Shown in pieces: positions 23,837 to 33,868 of a stretch of DNA of 64,000 nucleotides (its first letter is position 1; each line of letters begins with the position of its first letter). A program made the position numbers and the translations under genes. Source of the DNA: Candidatus Sulfotelmatobacter sp. GTDB lineage: Bacteria; Acidobacteriota; Terriglobia; Terriglobales; Acidobacteriaceae. Location: positions 114,734 through 178,733 of the forward strand of contig JADGNQ010000002.1 of NCBI GenBank assembly GCA_017883385.1, read 5' to 3'. A model generated the notes under the pieces. That model did not search any database. It worked only from the letters and a program-made list of their open reading frames with translations, and had not been told where the DNA came from.

Positions 23837-25258
23837 ACTGTGAGTAGATCGGCTTTGGTTGTGAATGGCGTTGAAGCCGACCGTATAGCAGTACGAACTC
23901 GCAGGAACAAATTCAATTGTCACCCCCTCTATCTTACAGGTTGATACTTTCGTCTTGGAGGTAACAAGAACATCCGGCAACTTCGTAGAACGGCAGAAAG
24001 AGATCACGCTCTTCAGTTCTCCAGGCTTCTCGCAGTAGCGGTCCGACCATTTCACTTCAACCGCCCAACTGGGTTTCTGAGTATCCGGCGCCAGCGAGAC
24101 GATATCCACCTCACCTCCAGACCATCGAGCGTAGTACAGAACGGCGATTGGTCCATGGAACCACTGCGAGAATATCGCCGTTTCCACAAGTGCTCCTATC
24201 CTCTCGTCATTTTCGCTGACCGGCGAAAACAGTACCGCTCGCATAGATGGGTTTGCGAGATAGACCTTGAAAAAGTTAGCCCTGCGAAACCTCTTCGCAT
24301 TGCGATCTACGCGGTGCACCAACTTGATCAGGAAAGCAGCCTCAAGGTATTCGATATAGCGTTTGATGGTGTTTTTCGCTACGCCAGAGTTCTTGGATAA
24401 TTCTTCAAGCGACACTTCGTTCGCGGTGTTGAAAGCCAGAGTGGTGAACAGGGAATTGAGCTCCTGGATGTCGCTAATTCCGTAAAGACTCGGCAGATCT
24501 CTCAGAAGGACCTTATCGATGATGTCGTTCTTGATAAAGCGCCCAGGGTCGGACTGAATCTCACTCGAAAAGACGACTTCGGGGTATCCCCCAACATTTA
24601 GATAATCGATAAATTGGCGGTTCACTTCGTTGATGTCACTCGCAGTGAACGCCCCTTCGTTTGTCGACCATTCGAAGAGCCCAGTCTTGCCGAGAAGATC
24701 CAAATACTCGTAAAACGTCAAGGGCGGCAGGAGAAAATCCGTAAATCGTCCAGCGCCTGATTCTTCGCTTTTTAGTCGTAGCGCAGCGGCAGCAGATCCG
24801 GAGGCCAAAGTTTTGATGTTGGAGTATGTGTCGACCAGCGACTTCAGGTACTGTTCCCATTCACGCAAGTACTGGATTTCATCGAAGAATGCGTAGATCT
24901 GGGTGGACCGGTAGTCCACTCCAGTTGCTAGTCCATAACATTCGAGCAACTTATCCAAGCTCAGCCCATTGAAAATGGGGTGGTCCACGGAGAAATAACA
25001 CACCGCCTTGGGCGGAATGCCCTCGTCCAAGAGACGTTGAATTGTCTGATGAATCATTACAGTCTTGCCGACCCGACGAGGACCCATCAGGACGACGGCT
25101 CGGCGTACAGACAGATTCTTGACCAGTGGAAAAAAGAGCGCAAAATACGCACGTGGCCTCATATCCCGATAACCCTGCGCGATGTTGTGGGTCCCTTCCC
25201 ACCATGGGTTCTCGACTCGAATCCGTTTGATGATGTCGTCTCTGGAAATCTCCTGCAT
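23810..25258 (-). CDS. AAA ATPase with DUF4143 domain
   Basis: The protein has about 482 residues from the ATG at 25258; an ATG at 25279 is an alternative. Walker A is VVLMGPRRVGKT and Walker B IYAFFDEIQYL. A sensor-type segment (TLASGSAAAALRLKSE) and LLPPLTFYEYLDLLG follow. The C-terminal half fits DUF4143: a winged helix (LEELSKNSGVAKNTIKRYIE, YLEAAFLIKLV) and a nuclease-like part (LVETAIFSQW, GGEVDIVSL, WAVEVKWSDR) with E-x-K residues of a PD-(D/E)xK fold. Its job is unknown; some relatives act in defence or DNA handling. The gene and its upstream region are AT-richer than the neighbours, suggesting acquisition. Confidence 0.88.
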   Translation of the reverse strand: MQEISRDDIIKRIRVENPWWEGTHNIAQGYRDMRPRAYFALFFPLVKNLSVRRAVVLMGPRRVGKTVMIHQTIQRLLDEGIPPKAVCYFSVDHPIFNGLSLDKLLECYGLATGVDYRSTQIYAFFDEIQYLREWEQYLKSLVDTYSNIKTLASGSAAAALRLKSEESGAGRFTDFLLPPLTFYEYLDLLGKTGLFEWSTNEGAFTASDINEVNRQFIDYLNVGGYPEVVFSSEIQSDPGRFIKNDIIDKVLLRDLPSLYGISDIQELNSLFTTLAFNTANEVSLEELSKNSGVAKNTIKRYIEYLEAAFLIKLVHRVDRNAKRFRRANFFKVYLANPSMRAVLFSPVSENDERIGALVETAIFSQWFHGPIAVLYYARWSGGEVDIVSLAPDTQKPSWAVEVKWSDRYCEKPGELKSVISFCRSTKLPDVLVTSKTKVSTCKIEGVTIEFVPASSYCYTVGFNAIHNQSRSTHSSSGLARRE

Positions 25259-25373
25259 AGAGCCTAGAGTACGCGCCATAGTGAATAGAGTCAACGCTCT
25301 GATCTTAAATCTAATAACTAAAGTAAGCATCTTATTATCAATACGTTAACGCGTCTTCATAAGAGCTAAGGCA

Positions 25374-25382
25374 TGCTAAAAT
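25374..25382 (+). promoter_or_regulatory. Extended -10 promoter of the isoaspartyl peptidase gene
   Basis: TGCTAAAAT fits an extended -10 (TG-n-TAAAAT). Transcription would start near 25389, just before the GAGAGG ribosome-binding site at 25393-25398. Confidence 0.45.
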
Positions 25383-25404
25383 GGAGCCATTCGAGAGGTC
25401 TTCA

Positions 25405-26328
25405 TTGCCGACTGATCCGGTTCTGGTCATTCATGGTGGCGCGTGGGCCATGCCTGATGACATGGTCGATGCCCACATCCGCGGCGTGACGAACGCGCTG
25501 ACAGCGGGATGGCGCGTGCTTGAGCGCGGCGGCGCGGCGCTCGACGCGGTCGAGGAAGCCGTCGTCATCATGGAAGACGACGAGACTTTCGACGCTGGAC
25601 GCGGCAGCTTCCTCAACCGCGACGGCAAGGTGCAACTCGACGCGCTCATTATGGACGGAGCCACGCTCCGCGCCGGAGGCGTGGGCTGCGTCGAGCGCCT
25701 GCGGAATCCAGTGCGCGCCGCGCGCAAGATTCTCAGCGAGAGCCCGCACGTCTATTTTGTGGCAGAGGGCGCAGAACGTTTTGCCGCGGAGCACGGCATC
25801 GCGCTATGCAAGAACGAAGACTTGATCATCCCGCGCGAAGTCGAACGCCTGCGGGAGTACCAGGCCGAAGCCGCACAGCACGGGAACGATCTCTTTGCTC
25901 CGACGATTTCGCACGACACCGTCGGCGCAGTCGCGCTCGACCGCGATGGCAACATCGCCGCAGCCACTTCTACCGGAGGCACGCTGAACAAAGCGCCGGG
26001 ACGCCTGGGTGATTCATCGCTGATCGGCTGCGGCTGCTACGCCGACAATCTGAGCGCCGCGGCCTCGACCACCGGTTGGGGCGAACCGATCATGAAACTC
26101 GTGCTCGCGAAATGGACGGCCGACCGCATCTCTGCCGGCAATCTTCCCGAATGGGCGGCGCAGGAAGCCATGAACTATCTAAAGCAGCGCGTGAACGGAC
26201 ACGGCGGCATCATCGTGCTCAACCCCGAGGGGCACATAGGCATCGCGCATAACACTCCCCGGATGGCGTGGGCCTATAAGACGGTAAAGAAGGAAGAAGC
26301 CGGTATCGAACGGGCCAGCCAGTCGTGA
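25405..26328 (+). CDS. Isoaspartyl peptidase / L-asparaginase (Ntn hydrolase)
   Basis: The protein hydrolyses isoaspartyl peptides and asparagine and matures by self-cleavage. Motifs are PVLVIHGGAWAMP, DETFDAGRGSFLNRDGKVQL, the cleavage site SHDTVGAVALDRDGN with the catalytic threonine at about residue 172, and AAATSTGGTLNKAPGRLGDS followed by IGCGCYAD. It has 307 residues from a TTG at 25405, which has GAGAGG six bases upstream. An ATG at 25381 overlaps the -10 element and is less likely. There is no signal peptide. Confidence 0.93.
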   Translation: MPTDPVLVIHGGAWAMPDDMVDAHIRGVTNALTAGWRVLERGGAALDAVEEAVVIMEDDETFDAGRGSFLNRDGKVQLDALIMDGATLRAGGVGCVERLRNPVRAARKILSESPHVYFVAEGAERFAAEHGIALCKNEDLIIPREVERLREYQAEAAQHGNDLFAPTISHDTVGAVALDRDGNIAAATSTGGTLNKAPGRLGDSSLIGCGCYADNLSAAASTTGWGEPIMKLVLAKWTADRISAGNLPEWAAQEAMNYLKQRVNGHGGIIVLNPEGHIGIAHNTPRMAWAYKTVKKEEAGIERASQS

Positions 26329-26397
26329 AGAAAAGCATGGGTGTGGCTGGGGCGAGAACAACGGAGAAACTAAGAGCGTAAGGCTGGGCAAAAGCCG

Positions 26398-26724
26398 ATG
26401 AAATACAAGGTAGCCTTCCATCGCGGCGACGAACTCACCCTCAAGACGAGAGTGGAGAAAGGCGAGGCATGGCTTGACGATGACGGGTTACACATCGATG
26501 GCCCCGCTGGGCGTCTCTTGATCCCGAAGAATGATGTGCAGTCGGCTGAGTTGTTCAGGCTCCACGGGCTCGGACGTGTTATCCGAGTAGAGACTCGGAG
26601 CGGTCGTCTGTTCGTCACTGTCGTGCGTCTCATGATCGGCCAGTTCGCTTTCATAAACTTCTTCAAGACGGGAGCATTGTGCAAGCAATTGTCTGGCATC
26701 GCCGAGCGCGAGCAGAAGAATTGA
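26398..26724 (+). CDS. Small hypothetical protein with PH-like pattern
   Basis: The 108-residue protein reads KYKVAFHRGDELTLKTRVEK, LDDDGLHIDGPAGRLLIPKN, DVQSAELFRLHGLGRVIRVE, followed by RLFVTVVRLMIGQFAFINFF. The alternation of beta strands and the late hydrophobic helix resembles small PH/GRAM-like domains, which is only a suggestion. No signal peptide is present. A terminator follows nine bases after the stop. Confidence 0.65.
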   Translation: MKYKVAFHRGDELTLKTRVEKGEAWLDDDGLHIDGPAGRLLIPKNDVQSAELFRLHGLGRVIRVETRSGRLFVTVVRLMIGQFAFINFFKTGALCKQLSGIAEREQKN

Positions 26725-26732
26725 GCTAGATC

Positions 26733-26753
26733 AAAACGCCATTGGCGTTTTTT
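26733..26753 (+). terminator. Rho-independent terminator
   Basis: AAAACGCC (26733-26740) and GGCGTTTT (26744-26751) pair perfectly around ATT, followed by more T residues. It ends the unit at 26724. A TTGACA at 26756-26761 just beyond it may serve the next gene. Confidence 0.8.
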
Positions 26754-26900
26754 CCTTGACACTCCGGGCATTTCCGCATCAACATTCAAACGTTTTAATA
26801 GGCGGGTTTCCCTGTAATCCGCCAGGCTCGCCCCAGAGCCACTTCGTCTCGACTCCCCGACGTGTTCGGGAGAAGCGCGCCTGTTCTTCAGGAGGATGGC

Positions 26901-28832
26901 ATGTACTCGACCCACCGATCTCACCCGCTCCGCATCGCTGCCATCTTGGTCGCAGTCGTGTGCCTTGCACAACTGGCGGCCTCCGCCGTCACCGGATACA
27001 TCCGCGTGAACCAAATCGGATATGAATCGTGCCGATCGGCGCGCGCGTATCTGATGACGTCCCATGCAGTCAGCGGTGTGAATTTCACCGTGACGGACTC
27101 TGGAGGAAAGATCGTGGCGTCTGGTCACTTGGGCGCCGCGCTGGGAGCGTGGGGAACGTACAGCGTTTATCCGATCGATTTCACATTGAGTGCACCGGAC
27201 ACTTACATCATCTCGGTGACCCGGCCGGTTTTGGCGACTTCTGCGAGTTTCCGCGTGGACACGCCAGCGAACCTGTATACAACACCGCTGGCCAATAACC
27301 TCTCTTTCTACGAAAACGAGCGCGATGGCGCCGACTTCATCGCTTCGCCGCTGCGCACCGCGGCGGGACATCTCAACGACGTGCACGCTGCCGTTTACAG
27401 TTCGCCGGCATTCGACAGTGACGACAACATCATCGGTAGTCTCAGCCCGACGGGCGCAACGATCAACGCCGAGGGAGGTTGGTGGGACGCAGGCGACTAT
27501 ATCAAGTTTGTGCAGACGCACAGCTATGTCGTGGCGTTGATGCTGATCGGCGTGCGTGATTTTCCCCGCCAGATGGGAAGACATTCGACTACTTCGAACT
27601 TCACCAATGAAGCGGAGTTTGGACTCAAATGGCTGCAGCGGATGTGGGACGACTCGACGCAAACGCTCTACTACCAGGTCGGAATCGGAACCGACTTCGC
27701 CAGCTTTGACTACCTCAGCGACCACGACCTCTGGCGCCTGCCGCAGGATGACGATACCTTCGGCGGCACGGACCCGACGCTCAAGTACATCCGCCACCGT
27801 CCGGTGTTTGTGGCAGGGCATGCCGGGTCGAAGATCAGTCCGAATCTTGCCGGACGTCTTGCCGCCAGCTTCGCGGAATGCTTCCAGGTATTTCAGGCGA
27901 CGAATCCTGCGCTGGCGAAGCGCTGCATCTTCGCTGCCGAGCATGTGTTCGATCTGGCGGATACTGCGCCGAGCGGAGACTTGCTCACGGTCGCTCCGTT
28001 CGATTTTTATCCGGAAAGCGAATGGCGCGACGACATGGAACTCGGGGCGACTGAACTCTACTTTGCTCTCGAACACGGCAATCTGCCAGCGGGCCTGCCC
28101 CACACTGATCCCATGCACTACCTGAAGCTCGGTGCACACTGGGCTCACGCGTACATCAACGGTCCGAGCGACGGCACGGACACGCTGAATCTCTACGATG
28201 TGAGCGGACTGGCGCACTTCGAACTTTATCGTGCAATTGCGTCGGCGGGGAATCCTCCGGGGCTCGCCGTGACGCAGGCGCAGTTGCTCGACGACATCGC
28301 AGCGCAGATCACGAGTTCTGTGAGCAACAATGCCAGCGATCCATTTGGTTTTGGCTTGCCGTGGGGCACTTACGACAGCATCTCGCACGGAGCGGGACTC
28401 TCGGTCATGGCCGCCGAATACAACTACCTGAGCCACGACCGCAACTATGAAACCGACTCGCGCCGCTGGTTGGCGAATATCTCGGGCGCGAATGCCTGGG
28501 GCGTGACCTTCACCGTCGGCGACGGGGAAACTTTTCCGGACTGCATGCAGCACCAAGTGGCAAACCTGGCGGGTTCGCTCAACGGACAACCACCGGTGCT
28601 GGCGGGCGCGGTGGTCGAAGGCGCCAACAGCGCTCCGACCTCAGGGTTGCTTGACGGAATGCTGAAGTGTCCTCCAGGCGGCGGCAACTTCTATGAGAGG
28701 TTCGACGGGAACGGTGCCGTGTACAAGGACAATGTTCAGTCGTACTCGACCGACGAACCTGCGATCGACCTGACGGCGACATCGTTTTTGATGTATGCGT
28801 GGAGGGTTGCTGGAGCGCCGAGCGCGCCCTGA
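26901..28832 (+). CDS. Secreted glycoside hydrolase family 9 (cellulase-type)
   Basis: The 643-residue protein starts at the ATG at 26901 with AGGAGG five bases upstream. A signal peptide (IAAILVAVVCLAQLAASAV) is followed by a CelD-type N-terminal Ig domain (GYIRVNQIGYESCRSARAYL) and the GH9 (alpha/alpha)6 catalytic domain. GGWWDAGDYIKF at about residues 190-201 carries the aspartate pair, and DEPAIDLTATSFLMYAW near residue 617 the catalytic acid. GH9 enzymes cleave beta-1,4-glucans such as cellulose or related plant and microbial polysaccharides. It stands alone, next to a secreted protease gene. Confidence 0.92.
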   Translation: MYSTHRSHPLRIAAILVAVVCLAQLAASAVTGYIRVNQIGYESCRSARAYLMTSHAVSGVNFTVTDSGGKIVASGHLGAALGAWGTYSVYPIDFTLSAPDTYIISVTRPVLATSASFRVDTPANLYTTPLANNLSFYENERDGADFIASPLRTAAGHLNDVHAAVYSSPAFDSDDNIIGSLSPTGATINAEGGWWDAGDYIKFVQTHSYVVALMLIGVRDFPRQMGRHSTTSNFTNEAEFGLKWLQRMWDDSTQTLYYQVGIGTDFASFDYLSDHDLWRLPQDDDTFGGTDPTLKYIRHRPVFVAGHAGSKISPNLAGRLAASFAECFQVFQATNPALAKRCIFAAEHVFDLADTAPSGDLLTVAPFDFYPESEWRDDMELGATELYFALEHGNLPAGLPHTDPMHYLKLGAHWAHAYINGPSDGTDTLNLYDVSGLAHFELYRAIASAGNPPGLAVTQAQLLDDIAAQITSSVSNNASDPFGFGLPWGTYDSISHGAGLSVMAAEYNYLSHDRNYETDSRRWLANISGANAWGVTFTVGDGETFPDCMQHQVANLAGSLNGQPPVLAGAVVEGANSAPTSGLLDGMLKCPPGGGNFYERFDGNGAVYKDNVQSYSTDEPAIDLTATSFLMYAWRVAGAPSAP

Positions 28833-29046
28833 AGGCGGCGGCTGGAATCTCTCCTATCTGATCCGATTCCCTGCCGATCTCGCACATGCCCAGCTTTCCC
28901 GTCTTGGGATTTCCGCTTTCGTAACACTCACAAGAAATGAAACAGAAAACACCCAACATGCGTTAAGATGCCGCCACTCATTTGCCCGCGGAGTACGCCC
29001 AGCTACTGAACTTCGTGACATCTCCGAGAATCGAGAGGATAAGAAC

Positions 29047-31882
29047 ATGCGAAAAAGCACTCCCCTTTTGCCCAGGCTGGCGGCGCTGGTTTGCGCGGCC
29101 ATCTTCTTACTATTCACAGTCCCAGGACAGGCCCAGCAACAGCTACAGTTATTGCACAGTCACGTCCGGCCGGCGATTGCTAACGGACAAGCCGCACCGG
29201 TGGGTTTACTTCCACCCACTCAGCGCATGAACCTGGCCATCACCTTGCCGCTCCGAAACCAGGCCGAACTGACCAGCTTGCTGGAACGGATCTACGACCC
29301 CTCCAGTCCGGATTACCATCAATTCCTTAGCGTGACGCAATTCACCGCAGAGTTCAGTCCGACGGTGCAGGATTATCAGACTGTGGTCGATTTTGCGAGA
29401 GCCAATGGTTTCACCGTTACCCAGAAACCGCGGAATCGCCTGCTGATTGATATCAACGGCACGGTAGCGCAAATCGAGAACGCTTTTCATGTCGCGATGG
29501 TTGTGTATCAGCATCCGACCGAGAACCGCACTTTCTATTCACCGGATCGCGAGCCATCGCTCGATCTGAGTGTGCCCGTGGCGCACATCGCCGGTCTGGA
29601 TAATTTCTCGATACCCCGCCCCCAGCTGAAGCGGGCGTCCGCGGAAGCGCCGATACAGAGCCACACCGGGTCGGGCCCGGGCGGCGCATACCTTGGCGGG
29701 GACATGCGGGCAGCTTATTACGGCGGCACGGCCCTCACCGGCAGCGGCCAATCCGTTGGGCTGTGCGAATTTGACGGCTACAAACGGCTACAACATGTCC
29801 GATGTGACCTCGAGCTTTGCGGGAGTGTCCTACAGCGTTCCGATTAACAATGTGCTGATTGACGGCGCCAGTGCTGGTTCAGACGGCGATGATGGCGAAC
29901 AAGTCCTGGACATCGTGCAGGCGATTGCCATGGCCCCCGGCATGAGTCAGATGCGTGTCTACATTGCGCCCGGCACCACCTCCATTGGAGTGGGTGACAA
30001 GGACATGTTTAACCGGATGGCCACGGACAATATTTCTAAACAATTGAGTTGCTCGTGGGGATGGAATCCGGCTGACACTACGTCGGACGATCCCATCTTC
30101 CAGGAATTTGCAGCGCAGGGTCAGAACATGTTCGTTGCCTCGGGCGATTCGGGAGCCTACACGGGATCCAACGCTACCGATAGCAGCTATCCGGCGGAAT
30201 CCGTTTACGTCGTGGCGGTCGGCGGAACCGACTTGACCACCTCTGGTGCCGGAGGGCCCTGGCAATCGGAAACGGCGTGGCCGGATAGCGGCGGCGGCCC
30301 CAGCGACAATGGCTTTGCCATTCCGAGCTGGCAGTCGGGAGTAGCCAATTCGTCTAACGGAGGTTCGACGACGATCCGCAACATACCGGACGTTGCAGCC
30401 GAAGGTAATTTCGACAATTATCTGTGCGATCAAGGCTCATGCTCAGGGGGCTGGGGAGGCACCAGCTTTGCGGCGCCGCGCTGGGCTGGCTTTCTCGCGC
30501 TGGTCAACCAGCAGGCGGTAGCCAATGGCAACCCGACTCTGGGTTTCATTAATCCGTCCGTCTACTCGATTGGCAAGGGCACCAGCTACACCAGCGACTT
30601 CCACGACATTACCAGTGGAAACAACAACAACGGTCACGGGAAATCATTCAACGCCGTAGTTGGGTACGACCTGGTGACCGGATGGGGGAGCCCGAACGGG
30701 ACAAACCTGATCAACGCACTGGCTGGATCGGCGACGCCGAGCTTCACCATCTCGGATTCGCCCAACAGTCTGACGATCAGCCAAGGTGGCACGGGCGGGA
30801 CGAGCACGATTACAGTGCAGGACCAGGGTGGCTTCACCGGTAGCGTAACTCTCGCCGCGTCGGGACTGCCCAGCGGTGTGACGGCGGCGTTCAGTCCGAA
30901 CCCCACGACAGGGACCAGCACGCTCACGCTGACCGCGAGCAGTTCAGCCACCACAGGAAATGCTACGGTGACCATCACGGGAACCTCGGGCAGCCTAGTG
31001 GCGACTACCACGCTTACGCTCACGGTCACTGCCGCGGCGACGCCGAACTTCACCATCAGCACATCGCCGGCCTCGTTGACCGTAAAGCAAGGCACCAACG
31101 GAACGAGTACGATCACCATCACCAGCCAGAACAGTTTCAGCTCGGCGACCACGCTGAGCGCTACCGGACTGCCCAGTGACGTGACGGCGGCATTCTCCAC
31201 CAACCCTGTGACTCCTCCGGCGAACGGCAGCGCGACCTCAACCCTCACGCTGACCGCTTCCGCCACGGCGACCATCGGAGCCGCCACTGTAACTGTGACG
31301 GGAACTTCCGGCTCACTCACGCACAGCACGACTATCGCCTTGACGGTGAGTTCGTCCTCGGGAGCGCAAACCGCCGTCTACAGCTCCACGTTGAAGGCAC
31401 CGGAGTGCGCGACCGTTGGCACGTCGTGCGACTCGGGTGCGTCTCTACTGCTGGGACGCGATCACATGTCGGGCGGCGCGGAACCTAATCAGCCCAATAC
31501 CATCAACAATTCCTGCGCTGACGGGACCTCGGGAACTTTCCATTCCGACGAGTCCAACGACCGCATCGTGGTTACCTCGGGCAGTGGCGCGCTCACGCAC
31601 GGCACCACGGCGACGGTTACCGCAACGGTTTGGGCCTGGAGCGGATTCAGTTCCGACTCTCTCGACCTTTACTATGCGGCCAATGCCAACAGTCCCTCGT
31701 GGGTCTTCATCAAGACGATTAAGCCCACGAAGGCCGGCGCGCAGAGCCTGTCGGCAACCTTCACGTTGCCAACCGGCAGCCTGCAGGCTGTGCGGGCGCA
31801 ATTCCGCTATCAGGGAAGTGCGTCGTCGTGCACCTCAGGCTCGTACAACGATCACGACGACCTGATCTTCGCTGTGCAATAA
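29047..31882 (+). pseudogene. Secreted S53 (sedolisin/kumamolisin) protease, frameshifted
   Basis: Two frames together make one protein. The first (from the ATG at 29047) has a signal peptide, the Pro-kumamolisin activation domain (MNLAITLPLRNQAELTSLLE, YHQFLSVTQFTAEFSPTVQD) and the start of the catalytic domain, ending in GQSVGLCEFDGY. The second frame continues with NMSDVTSSFAG and contains DDGEQVLDIVQ (catalytic E and D) and GGTSFAAPRWAGF (catalytic serine), then two Ig-like repeats and a C-terminal domain. The break is a tandem duplication of 10 bp at 29774-29793; removing one copy gives EFDGYNMSDV, the normal family sequence. As written, translation stops at 29847 before the active site. 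Confidence 0.88.
29774..29793 (+). repeat. 10-bp tandem duplication that breaks the S53 frame
   Basis: ACGGCTACAA occurs twice in a row (29774-29783 and 29784-29793). It shifts the reading frame by ten bases exactly at the junction of the two S53 protease frames. Confidence 0.85.
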
Positions 31883-31920
31883 GCAAGCGCAGCGATGAGC
31901 GGATCGGTTAACCAACTATT

Positions 31921-31955
31921 CGAGCCGGCCCTGCATAGGGCCGGCTCGGTGGCTT
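31921..31955. terminator. Strong hairpin between convergent genes
   Basis: CGAGCCGGCCC (31921-31931) and GGGCCGGCTCG (31938-31948) form a perfect 11-bp stem with a six-base loop, followed by a T-containing stretch. It lies between the S53 protease gene and the convergent response-regulator gene and may serve both. Confidence 0.7.
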
Positions 31956-32029
31956 GTTTAGCATAAGCGGTGGCCCCTCGTGGCAGGCAATAGAGATTCC
32001 ACAAGGGAACGAGGCGCGCTTGACCGGCC

Positions 32030-32674
32030 TTACAACCAGCCCTTGGTTCTCGCGATGCGCGCGGCCTCGATGCGATTGCTGGCTCCCAGCTTACTGATGG
32101 CTTCCGAGAGATAGTTGCGGACCGTGCCGTCGGAAAGACCCAACTCAGTGGCGATATCGCCGCTGGCCATGCCTTCTCCGGCGAGTCGCAACACCTGGCG
32201 TTCGCGATCGGTCAGTGGATCCATCTCGGCCCAGGCTTCGGTCGCGAGTTCGGGGTGAATGACGCGCAGGCCTTGATGGACGCGGCGAACGGCGTCGGAG
32301 AGTTCTTCGGCACGCATGTCTTTCAGCAGGTATCCGGAGGCTCCGGCTTCGAGCGCGCGGCGCAGGTATCCCGATCGCGCAAACGTGGTGACAATGACGA
32401 CGCGCGTGCCGGTCCGCCGACGCTTCAACTCCGCGGCTACGTCGAGGCCACTCATGTGCGGCATTTCGATATCTGTAATGAAGACGTCGGGCTTGTGGGT
32501 AAGCACGGCTTCGAGCGCTTCCTTGCCGTTGCGCGCCTGGCCGACGACGGAGATATCGCCCTCGATTTCGAGTAGGGCGGCGAGAGCTCCGAGGACCATG
32601 CCCTGGTCCTCCGCCAACACCACGCGGATCGTCTTGCGCCCTTCTTTTGCGCTTTCTCTGGTTGGGGGATTCAA
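32030..32674 (-). CDS. Response regulator, NarL/DesR type
   Basis: The 214-residue protein has a receiver domain (IRVVLAEDQGMVLGALAALL, phospho-acceptor in DVFITDIEMPHMSGLD, VVIVTTFARSGYLRRALEAG, ASGYLLKDM) and a LuxR-type helix-turn-helix (LTDRERQVLRLAGEGMASGD, IATELGLSDGTVRNYLSEAI). It is the DNA-binding partner of the histidine kinase upstream, whose stop it overlaps by four bases. The closest known arrangement is DesR or LnrK, regulators that control membrane-lipid or antibiotic-export genes next door. Confidence 0.95.
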   Translation of the reverse strand: MNPPTRESAKEGRKTIRVVLAEDQGMVLGALAALLEIEGDISVVGQARNGKEALEAVLTHKPDVFITDIEMPHMSGLDVAAELKRRRTGTRVVIVTTFARSGYLRRALEAGASGYLLKDMRAEELSDAVRRVHQGLRVIHPELATEAWAEMDPLTDRERQVLRLAGEGMASGDIATELGLSDGTVRNYLSEAISKLGASNRIEAARIARTKGWL

Positions 32675-33846
32675 TTCTGGCAGCCTTCGCTCTTGGGCAC
32701 GACTTCTTTCAAGGGCAGCGTGATGGTCAGCGTAGTACCGGATTCTGTGCTGCGCTGCAAGGTGCCTCCGAGCATTTCGACCCGTTCTCGCATGCCGCGC
32801 AGTCCATTGCCTTCGCCGTTAGAGGCTCCGCAGCCGTCGTCCTGGATTTCGAGGCGGCAGGAGCCGTTCTGCTGGTCGAGGCGCATGCGGCAAGTACGGG
32901 CCCGCGCGTGACGCACAACATTTGTCACGGCTTCGCGCACCGCCAGAGAAAGCACGCTCTCCTGGACAGCGGGAAGTTTGACCGTGGTTGCGGCGTCGCA
33001 CTGCACCGCAAGTCCGGCCGTTTCCAGCGTGGCCTTGGCCTGCGCCAGTTCGGCGGCAAGTCCCTGGGAGCGGTATCCGCGAATCGCGTCGCGGACGTCG
33101 GAGAGCGCTTGGCGGGAGATCTGCTCGACCTCACGGATTTCTTTTCCGGCGCGCTGCGGATCACGGTCGATCAACTTGCCGGCAAGTTCTGACTTGAGCG
33201 TGATGACCGACAGCGTGTGTCCCAGAACATCGTGCAGGTCGCGCGCAATGCGCTCGCGCTCCGCGACCTTTGCCAGGTTCTCGATCTCTTCATTCGCCTT
33301 GCGCAGTTTCCGGTTCATCCGGTTGCGCTCGGCGAAGAAAGTGTTCCCTGCTCCAATGATCATCGGGAAGATCGCGGTGTAGAACATCCCCCAGGTGCCG
33401 ACATGCAGAATCAGCCCTTCAATTGCGCCGATTGCCCCTATGCTGATCAGACCGATCACAGCTTGGCGGTGCTTCTGCACACAAAACGGGAGCATGGATG
33501 CGGCGTAAATGAAGAATGTGCAGCCGCCCCCATTAATCGGAAGGAACAACAACCCGAGAAGCACCATCCCGGCAATGTGGGCGAGGGACCGTGGGTGTTC
33601 CAGAATAAACAACCCTAAGTAGAGAAAGAGAAATACAACGGCGCCAGTGATATCGAGGAACCAGATGCGGAAGCTGGCGTGATTTGAAACCGGGTCGAGG
33701 AAGAAAAAACCGAGGTAGATAACCCAGAATAGCGGACTCCACCCGTGATCCTTGTCCTTGAGGACGGACCGCCAAGGTCTCAGTTTGAACGGACCCGCCG
33801 TCGGATTCCTCGAGTCCAATTGCGAATCGTAAGTCATCAGTGGCAT
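32671..33846 (-). CDS. Sensor histidine kinase, DesK type
   Basis: The protein has 391 residues from the ATG at 33846 (a GTG at 33882 would add 12). Five or six membrane helices fill residues 35-165 (FWVIYLGFFFLDPVS, ITGAVVFLFLYLGLFILEHP, HIAGMVLLGLLFLPI, AVIGLISIGAIGAIEGLIL). A coiled coil leads to the HisKA_3 box ERERIARDLHDVLGHTLSVI with the phospho-histidine, and the ATPase domain has AVREAVTNVVRHARA and GNGLRGMRERVEMLGGTLQR. No periplasmic sensor domain is present, so it probably senses within the membrane. It is in one operon with the ABC exporter and the regulator. Confidence 0.94.
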   Translation of the reverse strand: MPLMTYDSQLDSRNPTAGPFKLRPWRSVLKDKDHGWSPLFWVIYLGFFFLDPVSNHASFRIWFLDITGAVVFLFLYLGLFILEHPRSLAHIAGMVLLGLLFLPINGGGCTFFIYAASMLPFCVQKHRQAVIGLISIGAIGAIEGLILHVGTWGMFYTAIFPMIIGAGNTFFAERNRMNRKLRKANEEIENLAKVAERERIARDLHDVLGHTLSVITLKSELAGKLIDRDPQRAGKEIREVEQISRQALSDVRDAIRGYRSQGLAAELAQAKATLETAGLAVQCDAATTVKLPAVQESVLSLAVREAVTNVVRHARARTCRMRLDQQNGSCRLEIQDDGCGASNGEGNGLRGMRERVEMLGGTLQRSTESGTTLTITLPLKEVVPKSEGCQN

Positions 33847-33868
33847 AGACCCATTCTCACCCCTACGG

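Noticed and set aside
26370..28589. 739-codon open frame on the minus strand
   Set aside because: It lies antisense to the GH9 gene, has no family motif and an Arg-rich composition typical of a shadow frame in GC-rich DNA.
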